Below are positions 25,182 to 36,800 of a stretch of 64,000 nt of DNA, in pieces. The notes beneath the pieces were generated by a model. It had not been told where the DNA came from, made no database searches, and worked only from the letters and a program-made list of their open reading frames with translations. The DNA is taken from NCBI GenBank assembly GCA_010093705.1, contig MU006124.1:1-64000 (forward strand), read 5' to 3'. The position numbers were made by a program, and so were the translations under genes. Each line of letters starts with the position of its first letter. Position 1 is the stretch's first letter. The stretch is from Patellaria atrata CBS 101060 (lineage: Eukaryota; Ascomycota; Dothideomycetes; Patellariales; Patellariaceae).

Positions 25182-26952
25182 ATGGGAATATTAACAATGA
25201 TTCAAGTATTGGCCTCAATTTGGACGCTTTTTACCTTACCCACCAACGCACAAAACAACTCCTCCGCATTTTCCCTCTGTTCCTCTCTCCAGTCCACGCT
25301 GTTCTGCTCCATCATTCTGCCCTCTGATGCACCTTATATAAACCTCACAAGAAAGAACTGGTAACACCATCGCTTCCAAAGCGTTTCCCTAGTCTGAATC
25401 TATTATTAGGGCCGAAGTTGCTGAGAACTTTCCCGCCTGCATTCTCCTCCCATTCTCCGTTTCGCAACTTCAAAGAGCGCTTAATCAGCTCACCGCCCAC
25501 CGCGTCCCGTTTGCTATCCGCAGTGGTGGCCATGCAGTCGCGCCCAATGCAGCGAGTATCGGAGCGGAAGGAATTCTGATTGATATGGGTGGTTTCAATG
25601 AAGTCGAACATGACCTTGAGAGAGAGGTGGTGAGGGTTGGAAGCGGCGTGAAATGGGGTGATGTGTATAGGGTTCTGACTCCAAAAAACTTGACTACTGT
25701 TGGCGGACGCTTGTTGGATGTTGGGGTAGCAGGATTAACGTTGGGAGGTAGGTTCTTCTGGATTTAAGAAGATGAGCTGGAAGCATCTGGTATATTCTAG
25801 TAAGCCTGATCCGTGAATAGGTGGTTTGTCGTACCTTAGCGATAGGGAAGGTCTGGCGTGTGACAATGTGCTCAATTATGAGGTTTGTTTCTTCTATTAC
25901 TCTTTAAGTCAAGGCTTATAAGTCAAGTGAAGGTACTCTTAGCGGATGGGCGGATTGTAAATGCGAATACATCGTCAAATGTCGAACTATTCCGTGCATT
26001 AAAAGGCGGCGGTAACAATTTTGGTATAGTATTCGCCTAGACCAATGACGAGTAGAGAAAACTCATATAGTAATGCAGGTATTGTAACCCATTTCACGCT
26101 CCGAACCTTTCCGCAAGATTTTGTCTGGGGTGGAATCCGGGCCTATAGCTACGACCAGCTTCCTGCAATTCTATCAGCAGTAGCAGAATACCAATCCACA
26201 CCGAACAAGGACTTAAATGCAAACCTTATGATTCAGGTTCCTGTCACAAATGCGTCGATTGGAATAATTCTGAATATGGTATACTTAAACCCTACTGCGA
26301 ATCCACCAGCATTTAGAGCTTTTGAAAACCTGAGTTCTTTTGCGGATACTGTAAGTATACGATCTTTCGAGGATTTCATGGCAGATTCATTGTTATTAAG
26401 TACGGTAGATTACCCAAGGTATGTGTCCCTTTCACTAAGGGTAATGCGAAACTAATTGGCTCTACTAGATGGGATTTTCGAACTACGACATTCCTACTCA
26501 ACGCGTCGTTGTACACTGAGGTATTTGAACTATTAGCGAACGCCCATGAACTAACAACTTTATCGAACATTTCTTCCGGTACATTGGTTGTCGGGATACA
26601 GCCGATAGCGGAAACCGCAGTTCTTCAAGGCGATGTACGAGGTGGAAACTCCCTAGGGTTGAGTTCCCGGCCACAGATATGGTTGTCACTTAACACGGGT
26701 TGGAGGAAGAGTGAAGATGACGTAGCAGTTTACGGCGTATCAAGAGATTTGGCAAAGAAGGTTGAACAGCTGACCAGACCAAGCGGACACTATCATCGAT
26801 ACATATTCATGAATGATGCCAGTTGGGATCAAGAAGTTATACAACACTATGGTGACCACAATGTCGCAAGAATGAGGGCAGTACAAGCGAAATATGATCC
26901 AGACAGAGTATTTCAGGATCTCGTGCGTGGGGGTTGGAAGCTTGCCCTGTAA
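25182..26952 (+). CDS. Secreted BBE-type FAD oxidase 2
   Basis: Six exons, 25182-25360, 25410-25747, 25821-25882, 25933-26023, 26079-26418 and 26469-26952, join in phase to 497 aa. A signal peptide is likely ([17 protein letters not shown], cut near TNAQ). The PCMH FAD domain carries IRSGGH with His101 as the covalent FAD residue. Arg160 ([11 protein letters not shown]) occupies the place of the second-attachment Cys, and LKGGGNNFG closes the domain. The BBE domain ends with FMNDASWDQ and [10 protein letters not shown]. It is a paralogue of BBE1: the two internal exons of 62 and 91 nt have identical lengths in both genes and the same phases, but the first exon lacks about 50 residues found in BBE1. 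An O2-dependent oxidase of unknown substrate, probably in the same pathway. Confidence 0.92.
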
Positions 26953-27375
26953 TGCAAAGTGCCTCGAACACTAGTCGAATACACATATTCCCCAAGACTT
27001 CTCCGGCAGTGCACGCTTTCATCTTGACGTTATCTCGGGTTTCGGGGGTCCACTACCTTTGCAATGCAACGAAGGAACTGCGCGGTGTCATATCTCAAAA
27101 GAGCAATCCAAACCGAGATGTGCATGTTGATCACATATGTGCGGCAGCAGTCATACTCGCGGCACTGGAGGAGATAGCGAAAGTATTGGGGTACTAAATC
27201 GCGGGATTTATCTCTCTTTAGTCTGTCGTAGTCGTAACCTCACACGGTGTTCCTTATATATCCAGAATAAATAGGCTTCCGCAGTGGCCCGAGAGATGAT
27301 CTCAACGTGAAAGCGTCTGAAAAACTAAGTTTTAGTTAGCGAATAAAGTGAACTTTATTTCCATTGGTGCGAAGA
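26953..27375. other. Intergenic region with an unassigned short frame
   Basis: Directly after BBE2 a forward frame stays open to 27197 in a different phase. Its last 40 residues look helical (ICAAAVILAALEEIAKVLGY). I do not recognise it, it has no start of its own beyond the BBE2 coding region, and it may be chance. Otherwise nothing was seen. Confidence 0.4.
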
Positions 27376-29447
27376 TTATACTTCAAACAGAATCTTATAA
27401 ATCGTAAAAAGTGCGAGAGGTTTCCCCAAACACTTTCTTCTCCCATAACCCCATGCAAAGTCATATTTGAGAACGTCGTCCGCCCATTTAGGGTCCTCAA
27501 GAAACCTCTCAGGCCTAAACTTGTCAAAGTCTGAGCCATAAATCTGTTCGTTACGACCAATAACCCAGGGGGAGGAAGCAAGCTCGGTCCCATCAGGTAT
27601 AAATCGTCCGTTATTCGGTATTTGTGTGAGACTACTAACCCCCTAGGTGATGTCAGATGGCTGATCCCCGACAGCCTTATGTTGGAAGATCGTCAGGATC
27701 TCCAGGAGTTCGTGTTGGAGATCTTCAGAGCTAAATGCTAGGCTTTATGACGTTAAAGGATTAATTAATCAAAGGTGGTCTGTCATTATATAAACACTAG
27801 ATAGAATCCGTAGTTGTACGGAGAATCAAGCGACTACATTCAGTTACCCACAATCTCACAATTTGCAGACCTCCCTTTTTGACATATCGTGGTAGATAGC
27901 TTACAGTGGGTGGGTCTAACCGTAACGTTTCTCTCACACAAGCTTTCAAGTAAGGAAGATTGCGCACTTTATCGTATTTTAATGGTTCGTCCGAGCTCGC
28001 CTCATCCGGGGATAGATTAGCGAGAGTAACCTTAAACTTCTGCTACGAGTTTCTTCAAACACGCTTTGTTTTCAAACACATAACTTACATAATCGTATAG
28101 AAGATCGTGTGGCCGGACGTTTCATGCCTAACTGTAAGGAAGGTATTAAGATCTTCCTTCACCTCTGCTAGTGTTATAAGAGTGCCATCGTAATTCTTCG
28201 CTTTGCGGAGCATGTAGTTTAGCATATGCGTACTAGAATAAGTGTCAGACGTAAGGGTGCTGAAAATGATCAAGATAATCGCTCGATTGTTTAATGACTG
28301 TTCTAAAGAGCGTTTAAATACATGAGAACATGCAGGCAACAGCGTTGATACCTACTAGGCAGCTGTTTTAAAGGAATGATGCTAATAACTAGCGTAAGGC
28401 AGTAGGAGATATACTTGATTATCCTTTCCACCAAGATCTTCAGTCTAACAAGGGGACCCATACTTCAACAATAAGGTTCCGGATTCTGGATTCTTTCTGC
28501 GATGAGGTCATCTCTGAATCTAAGCATCCGCCCAAGGGGTGTGGTATCTCCAACATTAGGTGTTAGTAACCACTTCAGCGGTCCGCGAAAGAGAAACTTT
28601 TTTAGAGATGGAAGTCGTCCTAATGTATGCATAGCTTTTACCCCTCCTTGCATGGTTTTTATCAAATTAAGGGCTTCCTCGTAACCGCTGGGAATTTGTG
28701 AATAAGACCAGCCCATTAAGCGAATCATATTGGCGTCTGCGGCGATGAGACTAATAAGTCAATAAATCCTATCTATCCCAAACAAAATTTCTACCAAGAC
28801 TTACATAGGCCAATTGGTGAACTCAAAAATCTGCCCCGTGACTGCGAACCTATTAGTTAGTTCACAAATCCACGTTTTAATTGCGGAGTCCAATATTATT
28901 TCATCAGTACGAATAGCATCTAATCTGAACTGCGAATGATCAACGCGTGTTCTACTCTCATTGAGTACATATTCATTCACATACAGTTTCTGCGATTCGA
29001 TGCCTTGCGTTACGATGCATCTGCCAATCCTTCGACTCGACGATTGATTCCACATCATCGATGGAAGAGTTATAATGTGGAGTCTTGTCTGCACGATGAT
29101 GGTAGATATCAGGCAGCAAACGAGGGTCGTTGCAAAGTAGTAAGTTCGGTTGCCACCGTATGACTGCGCCTGCATAAAGTAGTCAGTCAAAGGTCGCTAC
29201 CGAACTGACGAGTTGATAATGATTAAGCCAAAGAAGCCGCACCAAATCTTTTATGTGCATCTAACATTAATTCGTGCTCCTTGCCGGATAAAAATGCTTT
29301 GACTGAATACAAGCGAGACAACCCGGCGAGACTTGGTCCAGGGAACATGGAAAGACGTTTGTAGGGAGCCCAAAATATATAAGACAACGTGATAAGTATA
29401 GTAAAAAGCGATGGTAGCACTTCGGTCACAAATATCAAAGCCGCCAT
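27376..29447 (-). pseudogene. Cytochrome P450 pseudogene with a solo LTR inside
   Basis: A microsomal P450 read from a membrane anchor and FPGPSLAGLSRLYSVK at the N-terminus. Early exons 29447-29243, 29169-28985, 28929-28805 and from 28750 splice in phase. Later parts are recognisable: an I-helix with RHETSG instead of the usual AGHETT (about 28140), KACVRETLRLDPP with the ExxR motif (about 27935), PERF (about 27495), and the haem loop FAWGYGRRKCLG with its Cys ligand (about 27425). It is probably dead. A 236-bp solo LTR (27625-27860) interrupts the coding exon between the ExxR and PERF parts. The exons around 28270-28470 do not join cleanly, two small frame slips occur near 28030-28090, and the frame stops soon after the haem loop. 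Family role is mono-oxygenation; the neighbours suggest it once acted on the same product. Confidence 0.85.
27625..27860 (+). mobile_element. Solo LTR inserted in the P450 gene
   Basis: 236-bp LTR with ends tgtgaga and tctcaca and a perfect five-base target duplication atttg (27620-27624 and 27861-27865). An internal tatataaa (27788-27795) fits an LTR promoter on the plus strand. The retrotransposon body is absent, so it is a solo LTR left by recombination. It shows little RIP and both target copies are still identical, which suggests a fairly recent event. The parent is probably a Copia- or Gypsy-type element; the family was not resolved. Confidence 0.85.
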
Positions 29448-29765
29448 AACTGCGCGGTCCAGGAATACTATGGAAAATTAATCGAGAAGGAGATAATCAA
29501 AAGTACAGAGACAGGGCATAGATATACAAGTAGGAAGAAGTTGAAGAAGTGGATTATACTTGCCGAGCACTGAAGGATCCCCGCTTTACTACATTAACTT
29601 TGTAACAGCGTCGTGTAAGCTAAGACCCTTAACTCATGCGTGCTAAAGATTCTAAGGTAGGTTATATGCGAGTGTCCGAAAGTAACTTGAACCCCGGTTT
29701 TCAGCTCTGCAAGATTTAGGGAGATACTGTGCCGCGCGGGAGTGGATGAAGCTCATGCATGAATT
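29448..29765. other. Intergenic region between cupin and P450 genes
   Basis: 318 bp. It contains the P450 upstream region and the cupin 3' end. No further gene or RNA was seen. Confidence 0.5.
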
Positions 29766-30561
29766 CTAATTTAGAGCAAAACGTCTTTGAAAGATGCAGT
29801 TACTCATCCTCTGACATGCCGTGTCCCAATCATTAGTCCATTCCCTGTGAAAGGGTTGGTATCCTAGTAAACCGCCAATCCATCTTCCAATAACTATGTT
29901 CAGGAAATACATCGATATGGTCTTTCCGAACGGAACATACCATGGAAGAGAAAGGCAGGAACCACCGCCGTCAAAAAGCTGTGATTAAGGTCAGTGTCTT
30001 AGCCAACTAACGGAAACCGGAACTCACCGAGAATACCTGGATGGGATCAGGATATTCCCCATAAAGGACAATCTGATCCTGATATCCGTACCAATTCTGA
30101 AAGAATACAGTATCGAGAGGATAGTTCTCCTTAGTTACGGATCCACTCATCAGAAACTTAGTAATATTCTGCTCTGTAACGGGAGCAGGATAAGAGCGAT
30201 GATGCACCCAAGGCTTGATATCGACCTCGCCATCAGCAGGAGTGATGATGCGCGCCTTGCCTTCGATTTCGATAATAATTCTGCCTTCAAGAACTTCAAA
30301 ATACTCTGTCTGATAGGGGTGAAAGTGAGTCGGCGGCTTCTTGTCCGAGCGTTCCATGACTTCAATAAGTCTTGGGTGATGAGAATCAAAGAGTACTTCA
30401 ATCATAAATGCGCGATTCGGATATGGGACAATCTTAGCTTCTATCGCGCCTTCAAATCTACCGAAATAAAGTTAGATGTGGACACCATAGTAAGGAAATT
30501 TCACGTACGCAAGCACTAGGTCATTTCCTATATTTGAAAAAAGTGGTTTAACTGGCGCCAT
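29766..30561 (-). CDS. Cupin-domain protein with hydrophobic C-terminus
   Basis: Three exons, 30561-30509, 30457-30028 and 29978-29766, join in phase to 231 aa. The introns start gtacgt and gtgagt. The single cupin barrel shows the first metal motif at residues 62-76 (HFHPYQTEYFEVLEG; His62, His64 and Glu69 as ligands) and a second-motif His at 103 or 104 (KPWVHH). The last 70 residues leave the barrel and form a hydrophobic stretch (GKTISMYFLNIVIGRWIGGLLGYQPF) that could sit on a membrane. Cupins of this size act as metal-dependent oxygenases, isomerases, epimerases or cyclases. No substrate can be named. Stopping at the end of the second exon gives a shorter 167-aa version, but the longer tail reads like conserved coding sequence. 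It lies head to head with the pogo-like transposon. Confidence 0.82.
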
Positions 30562-30702
30562 ACTAGCGGAAAGATAACCTCGAAAAGAGTTCCCGAATCT
30601 TACTGTAAGGTGGCAAGGGCACATATAGTGAGATGTAGAATTGAGGTGTGTGATCTAGAAGAGACTGGAGGAAGACAGGCATATATAAGGGTCTTGTTCA
30701 GG

Positions 30703-30729
30703 CCGTGCACGGTTTCAGAGCGTGCACGG
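30703..30729. repeat. Repeated palindrome cgtgcacgg
   Basis: The 10-bp perfect palindrome ccgtgcacgg (30703-30712) is followed 17 bp later by cgtgcacgg (30721-30729). It lies between the cupin start and the transposase start. It could be part of the transposon's terminal region or a binding site for a dimeric regulator. Confidence 0.5.
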
Positions 30730-30808
30730 TCGCCCACCAAAATTCAGTTGTTAAAATGCACCTATCCGGAGAATAATAAGGACTACTTTTTACTCCACCA
30801 CCACCGAT

Positions 30809-33380
30809 ATGACTCCAATTGAGGCCGCGCTTGAGAGTCTACAGCTTCAAGATATCCCTAATATAACGCAAACTGCAAAAGAGTATAATTGCGACCGCAC
30901 GACGTTATCGCGGCGTTTTCGTAATGTCACTATTTCCCGCGAGGTAGTAATCGAAAACTTTAAATTAATGACCGATATTAGACGGCTAGATCCCGATAAC
31001 CTTATTCTATACCTAACGTAGTTAGCATGTATTAGACTATATTATCAAAAACTTTTTTACTACCTTAAAGTTAAAAACCCTACTATTTAAATTAAAAATT
31101 TATAAGGAACTTAAATTTAAAGACTATTAATAATAGAGTCTTTAGATAGAAGTGCTATTAATAATAAAAGAGATAGAAAAAAAGGAAATAAAAATTTAAT
31201 ATTACTATTAAGCTTAATCTTAATAAATTTAACTAACTAAATTAGATAATTAAAAGCTATAAAATCTAGATATTTAATAGAGAATATTAATAAAAAAAAC
31301 TAAGATAACTTTAATTATATAAATTTAAATAATAAATTAGAAACTAATTTAATAATTAAGTTATTTTAAATATAAATAAATCTTCTATTTATATTTTTAA
31401 AGAGAAAAAAAGGCTCTTATAAAGTTATCTCTTCTTAAAAATTTATAAAAGAACTTAAAAAGAGTATTATTAATTATTAATAACTAATATCTATACTAAA
31501 TAAAATAAAACACTTTAAAGAAACTTATAATATAATATAAAAAACCTTAAAAGTATATATAAATATAGAAAAATAAGGATAAATAAAGAGCCTTTTAAAG
31601 ATTAATATAAAATATTATTAAGTATTATATATTATTAAGTATTATAGAATTTCTTAATAATTATTACCTTTATTATAACACGAAATATCTTAATAATAAT
31701 AAAATAATAAAGCTTAATAAGAAAATTAAATAAAGTTTATATTTTAAGTTTATAAAAAAGATTAATTTTAAAGTTTATAATATACTACTATCGCGTATAA
31801 CGCGTGTCTATAAAAGCTTTAACGAAGATATAACTAAACTCTCACTTAAATTAATTATTAACCTAATTACTAGAAGCTTACCGCGATTAAAAAGTAACTA
31901 ATTATCTAATATATTCTTAACCTCGATTCGCGAGGATTTACGCCCCGGCTATATAAGATAGTAGATATAGTAGATAAACTATTAAACGCGTGAGATAAGA
32001 AGTGAGTAGATAAGAACTAACTTAAAAAATTTATAATATATTTAGATAAACTAAAGATAGCCTTTAATCGAGTAAAGAATTATTAAAAAATACTTTAAAA
32101 AGATTCTAAGATAATTAACGCGTAGTTTAAACTTATTAAGAAGATAAAAGTTAAATATAATATTTATAATAATAATATCTATAATTTCGACGAGACTAGC
32201 TTCTAGATAAGTATAATTAGGTTAATAAAAGTTATTATAGATATAAAAAGATATATAAAATTTAATTTTATTTAATTAAATAATTAAGAGTAAATTATAA
32301 TTATCTAAAATATCTATATTATAAGATACGCGATTCTACTCTTTATTATCTATAAAGGCCGCGTCTATATCTCTATATAGTATAAGGAGATAGATATATC
32401 GCGTAATTAGAAGATTTTAATCTCTAAAAACGGTTAAATAAATAATATATTTAGTCTTAAGTGATTAAAATATTTTAACGCGTATATAAAGACGTATATA
32501 GTAGGGGTATACTAGCTATTTATTCTCGATAATTATAAGAGCTATTTTAACTAGAATTTTAAGAATTATTATCTAAAGAATAAGATTTTAATACTTTATA
32601 TATTTTCTTACTTATTATATATACTTTAACTATTTAATATAATCTATTTTTTATTATTAAAGCGTAAGTACTTCTAGCGTATTTAAGACTTAATATATTA
32701 ATATATCTTTTATATTAATAAAAAGGGCTTTCTACTAGTCTTTAAAAACGCGTTTTTTAATATATTTATAGAGAAGAACTATTATAAAGTCTTTAAAATA
32801 TTAGATTTTATCTTTATTAATATATAGATAGTGCTAAATCGTCTTAAAGTATATCTATATACTTTACTAAAACCTTTACTATTATAAATATTATAGTAAT
32901 TAAAGACTTTAAGTAATATATTTAAATTTAAATTATAATTAAAATTTATATAGAATTCTATTACTAGATTATCTACTATAACTTAATCTAAACTTATATA
33001 GCTTATAAAAGGAGCTAAATTAATAATATATAAAAGCGCGTTTATAGACGCCTATATTATTAAGTTTAAAAAGTAATTAATAGTAATAATTAAAAGAAAA
33101 ACGCGTAAATAAAAGCGAATTTAATATAGCGATATAATAGAATATAGTGAGATATTAATAAAGATAATTATTAAAGCGTCTACGACGTCTTAGCGATTAA
33201 AGAAGGCTTAAAATAATAATAATTATAAAATAATCTAATTAGCTATATAATATTATAGGAACTATAAAGGAATTAGATATAACGCTTAAATATATAAAAA
33301 GAATTTAGAAGAGACTTCTAAATTTAATATAAATATAAATTATATAAATTCTCTATTTAATAACGATTAATTTAATATTC
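30809..33380 (+). pseudogene. Pogo/Fot1-type transposase, RIP-broken
   Basis: The first 70 codons are open and encode the helix-turn-helix of pogo/Fot1 transposases (KEYNCDRTTLSRRFRNV). From about 31020 the sequence turns AT-rich and stops accumulate. The order of family parts can still be followed: NFDET around 32185-32200 (first catalytic Asp region), an NGW-like stretch near 32430, the HESHF-like stretch near 32540, and a Cys/His-knuckle-like tail near 33240-33300. This Tc1/mariner-superfamily DNA transposon moves by cut and paste at TA sites. The body is broken by many RIP changes, while the first 200 bp look almost untouched. Terminal inverted repeats were not found with certainty. Confidence 0.8.
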
Positions 33381-33585
33381 TTTATAATAAATTATTTATA
33401 TTAAGAAATTCTATAATATTTAATAGTATATAATACTCGATAATATTTTATATTATTATTAAAATTTAATAAAATAAAAACTTTTTTTTTTTTTAATTTT
33501 ATTATATTATATTATTTATAATATTATATATATAGTCTTTAAATTATAATATAACTTTTTATATATATAAATTTCTTTTTAAAAT
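33381..33585. other. AT-rich spacer with a poly-T run
   Basis: Probably the 3' end of the pogo-like element plus flank. A run of T starts near 33481. No other feature was seen. Confidence 0.4.
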
Positions 33586-33590
33586 CTTTA

Positions 33591-33851
33591 TATAATAATT
33601 TATTATAATATTAATTTTATTCCTATATTTAGTAAGTTTATATAAGATCTTAATTAGCTTAAATACGAAAGAGATCTTATAGCTATAATTAGTTAAATAG
33701 AAGATAATTAGGCTAAAATTTAATAAAATAAGATTATTATAAATAAATATTTAGTTTATAATATAATTATTTCTTAATTTAATCTTTATATTTAGTAATT
33801 AATAATAGAGATAATTAAAATATAATTATTATAATTATATTATATTATTAT
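33591..33851 (+). repeat. 5' LTR of element C
   Basis: About 261 bp, from tataataattt to tattattata, matching the 3' copy at 39809-40070. Confidence 0.8.
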
Positions 33852-36800
33852 ATTAGATTAAGTTCTTCTTTAATAATTTTTAAAAAGACGATATAATATT
33901 CTAATTAAAATATAATATTAGTCTAATCGATAAACGATTATTAGATTAATTAGGAATTTATAAATAACTAAGCTCTATTAATAATAAGATATCTAATATT
34001 TAAAAGTATTAATATTAATAATAATAATAATTTAATATTTAAAAGAGATTAAAATTAATAAATATAAATTATTTAAAAAAATAAATATTATAGTAAATTA
34101 AATAAAATAGTTAAATCTTTAGTAATCTTAATAAAATAGATAAATAATAAATTAATTATAAATTTAAAAGTAAAGAATAATATTAAATTAAAAGAAAAAA
34201 GAAAAATATATTAATATAAATTAATATTAAAAATAATTAATTAATAAATTATTAATAATATTTTAGAAATAGATCTATAGAATTTATTAAAAGAAATTCC
34301 CGAAATAATAAAAGAAAAGAAACCTTTTAGATATATTATTATTATAAATAATTAAAACGCCGATATAATTAATAAAGTAAAGAAATAGATAATTAAAAGT
34401 TTAAATTAATTTATAATAAAATATTTTTATATAAAAGTAAAACTTATAACTTAAAAGATATAATTTAGAAAAATAGTAAATCTTATTAATAAGATAATAT
34501 CTAACTTATAGTTAAAATTATAAGTATATTAAATAAATAAAGAAATTATAAAATATTTTTAAAATAAGATTAATAACTTAAAAAGATAAATTAAATAGTC
34601 TAAACTAAATTAAAAAAGCGTTTAATTTAACGATAAATTTAATAATAAAGAATTATTAATATTATATAATTATAATAATTAAATTAAAATAGTCGATTTA
34701 ATTAAAAGCTTTAGAAATAAAGATAATAATAAAATAAAGAAATTTCCTAATCTATTAAAATTAACTAATAATAAAAAACTAATTTATAAAAAATAAAAGA
34801 GTAAAATAAATAATAAACTTTATATTAATAGCGATTAATTTTAAGATAAAAGGACGAAAACTACTTATATTAAAATATAAATTAGTGATAAAGTAGTTAA
34901 ATATATATATTTTTTCTTAAAATTAAAGAAGGATAATATAATTTTAATAAAGCTAATAAAATTTCTAGACTAAATTTATAAAGACTTAAATAAACGATTA
35001 AAAGTTAAAGATAAATTAAAGAAATTAAAATAAGATTATTTAATAAACTTTTTAAAGTTCTAGTTTATATTTATCTAACTAGCTAATAAAGCTAGATTAT
35101 TATATAATTAATAGAAAAAGAAACTCTATAATAGACTCTATAATAGTTTAAGATTAATAATAGTAGAAGTTATAAATAATAATAAAATTAACTTCTAAAA
35201 ATATTATAATAAAGTTATAATATAAATATAAAAGTTAGAAAGATTAAATAAAGCTAATAAAGTTTATAAAAAAAGTTAAAAATATAGTAAATCGACTAGA
35301 ATAACTTTTATTTTAATAATAATAAATAGAACTTTATATTAATTAAAGAATAGAGAAATTATCTTATCTATAATATTATAAATAATAGAGTAGATTATAA
35401 CTATTTAAAAGTTTATAAATAATTACTTTAACTATAATAAGGCCGGATATAAAACGTTAAAATACTAGAAATTAAAGAAGATAATTAAAGTAAAGTTAAT
35501 CTAGAAAGATAAATATTAAAGTTTAAAGTTTAATTTAAAATTAGATTTAGAAAATAAGAAACTCTAAATAAAGACTTTATATTAAAGTTAATAATAGAAG
35601 TATTAATAATATTAATTAACGATTTAATATTAAAAAAACTATTTACGATATTATATTAAATCTCGAAAAACGTAATTATAATATAGCTTAAAACCTTAAT
35701 TAATATTAAAGTTTAAAAGTATATTCTACTAAATAAGAGATAACTATTTACTTTAAAATAACGTCTTAGAATTAAAGTTAAAAAGATAAATTAAAAGATT
35801 AAAATTAATATCTTTAATAATTTAAAGATAATATTAATTAATTAAGTACTTAAAATAAGCCTTATAATTAAAGAACGAAAATAGTTAATATTAATTATAA
35901 TAATAAATATAGACTATAATAATATATTTATAAATAAAGAGTAATTTTTTAAAACTAGTAATTTATCTAATTATAAATATTATTAAATTATTTAACTAGA
36001 ATAGACTATTATAATTAAAGACTAATAACGAGATATTATAATTCTAAAAAGCGAGCTACGAATTTAAACTAACTTATAATATTAATTCGATATAAAATAA
36101 TAAGATAAAGCTATTAATAAATAAGAACGTAATTAATAAAAAGTATTAATTAATTAAAGAAAAAAACTATAATTATTCTAATAAAAATAACTAAGTTTAT
36201 AGGCTAAGAATATTAACTTTAATCTTTAAAAGATAAAATTAAAATTATCGAATCTAATAAAGAAAAAGATACTAAAACTCTTTAAAAAATTAAAGTTAAA
36301 GTTAAGTAAATAGATTAATATTACTAGAATCTATATAAATATTTATTTAGTTAGTGGAGAGAATTATCTATAAAATATAAAATATAAATATATTATTATA
36401 GATATTATAAGTTTATATAAAATTAACTTCTTAATATAAAATTAACTTATAAAAGATAAAAACTCTTTAAATAAAGATAAAGATATTTATAAAATAATAA
36501 TTTATAAAAAGCTATTTAAGAAGTATTATTATTTAATCTATATATTCTTAAAATTTATATTAGATAAATTACTACTATTTAGAGAAAATATAAATTATAA
36601 TATAATATTAAATTAAGATAATAATCTCACTATTAATCTTTTATATAATATATCTATTAAGTATTTATAATTAGCGAAAAACTATTTAGAAAAGTATTTT
36701 TAAAAGAAGTTTATTATTTTAAACGAAGTATTATATATAACTTTAGTGTTATTCGTTAAGAAGTTAGAAGATAATTAAAGATTTTATATTAACTATTAAA

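Noticed and set aside
26953-27197. Forward frame after BBE2 ending in a helical stretch
   Set aside because: No start codon outside BBE2 coding sequence and no recognised domain.
28465-28728. Minus-strand frame as a separate small gene
   Set aside because: It is the fourth exon region of the P450 and is in phase with the preceding exon through a canonical intron.
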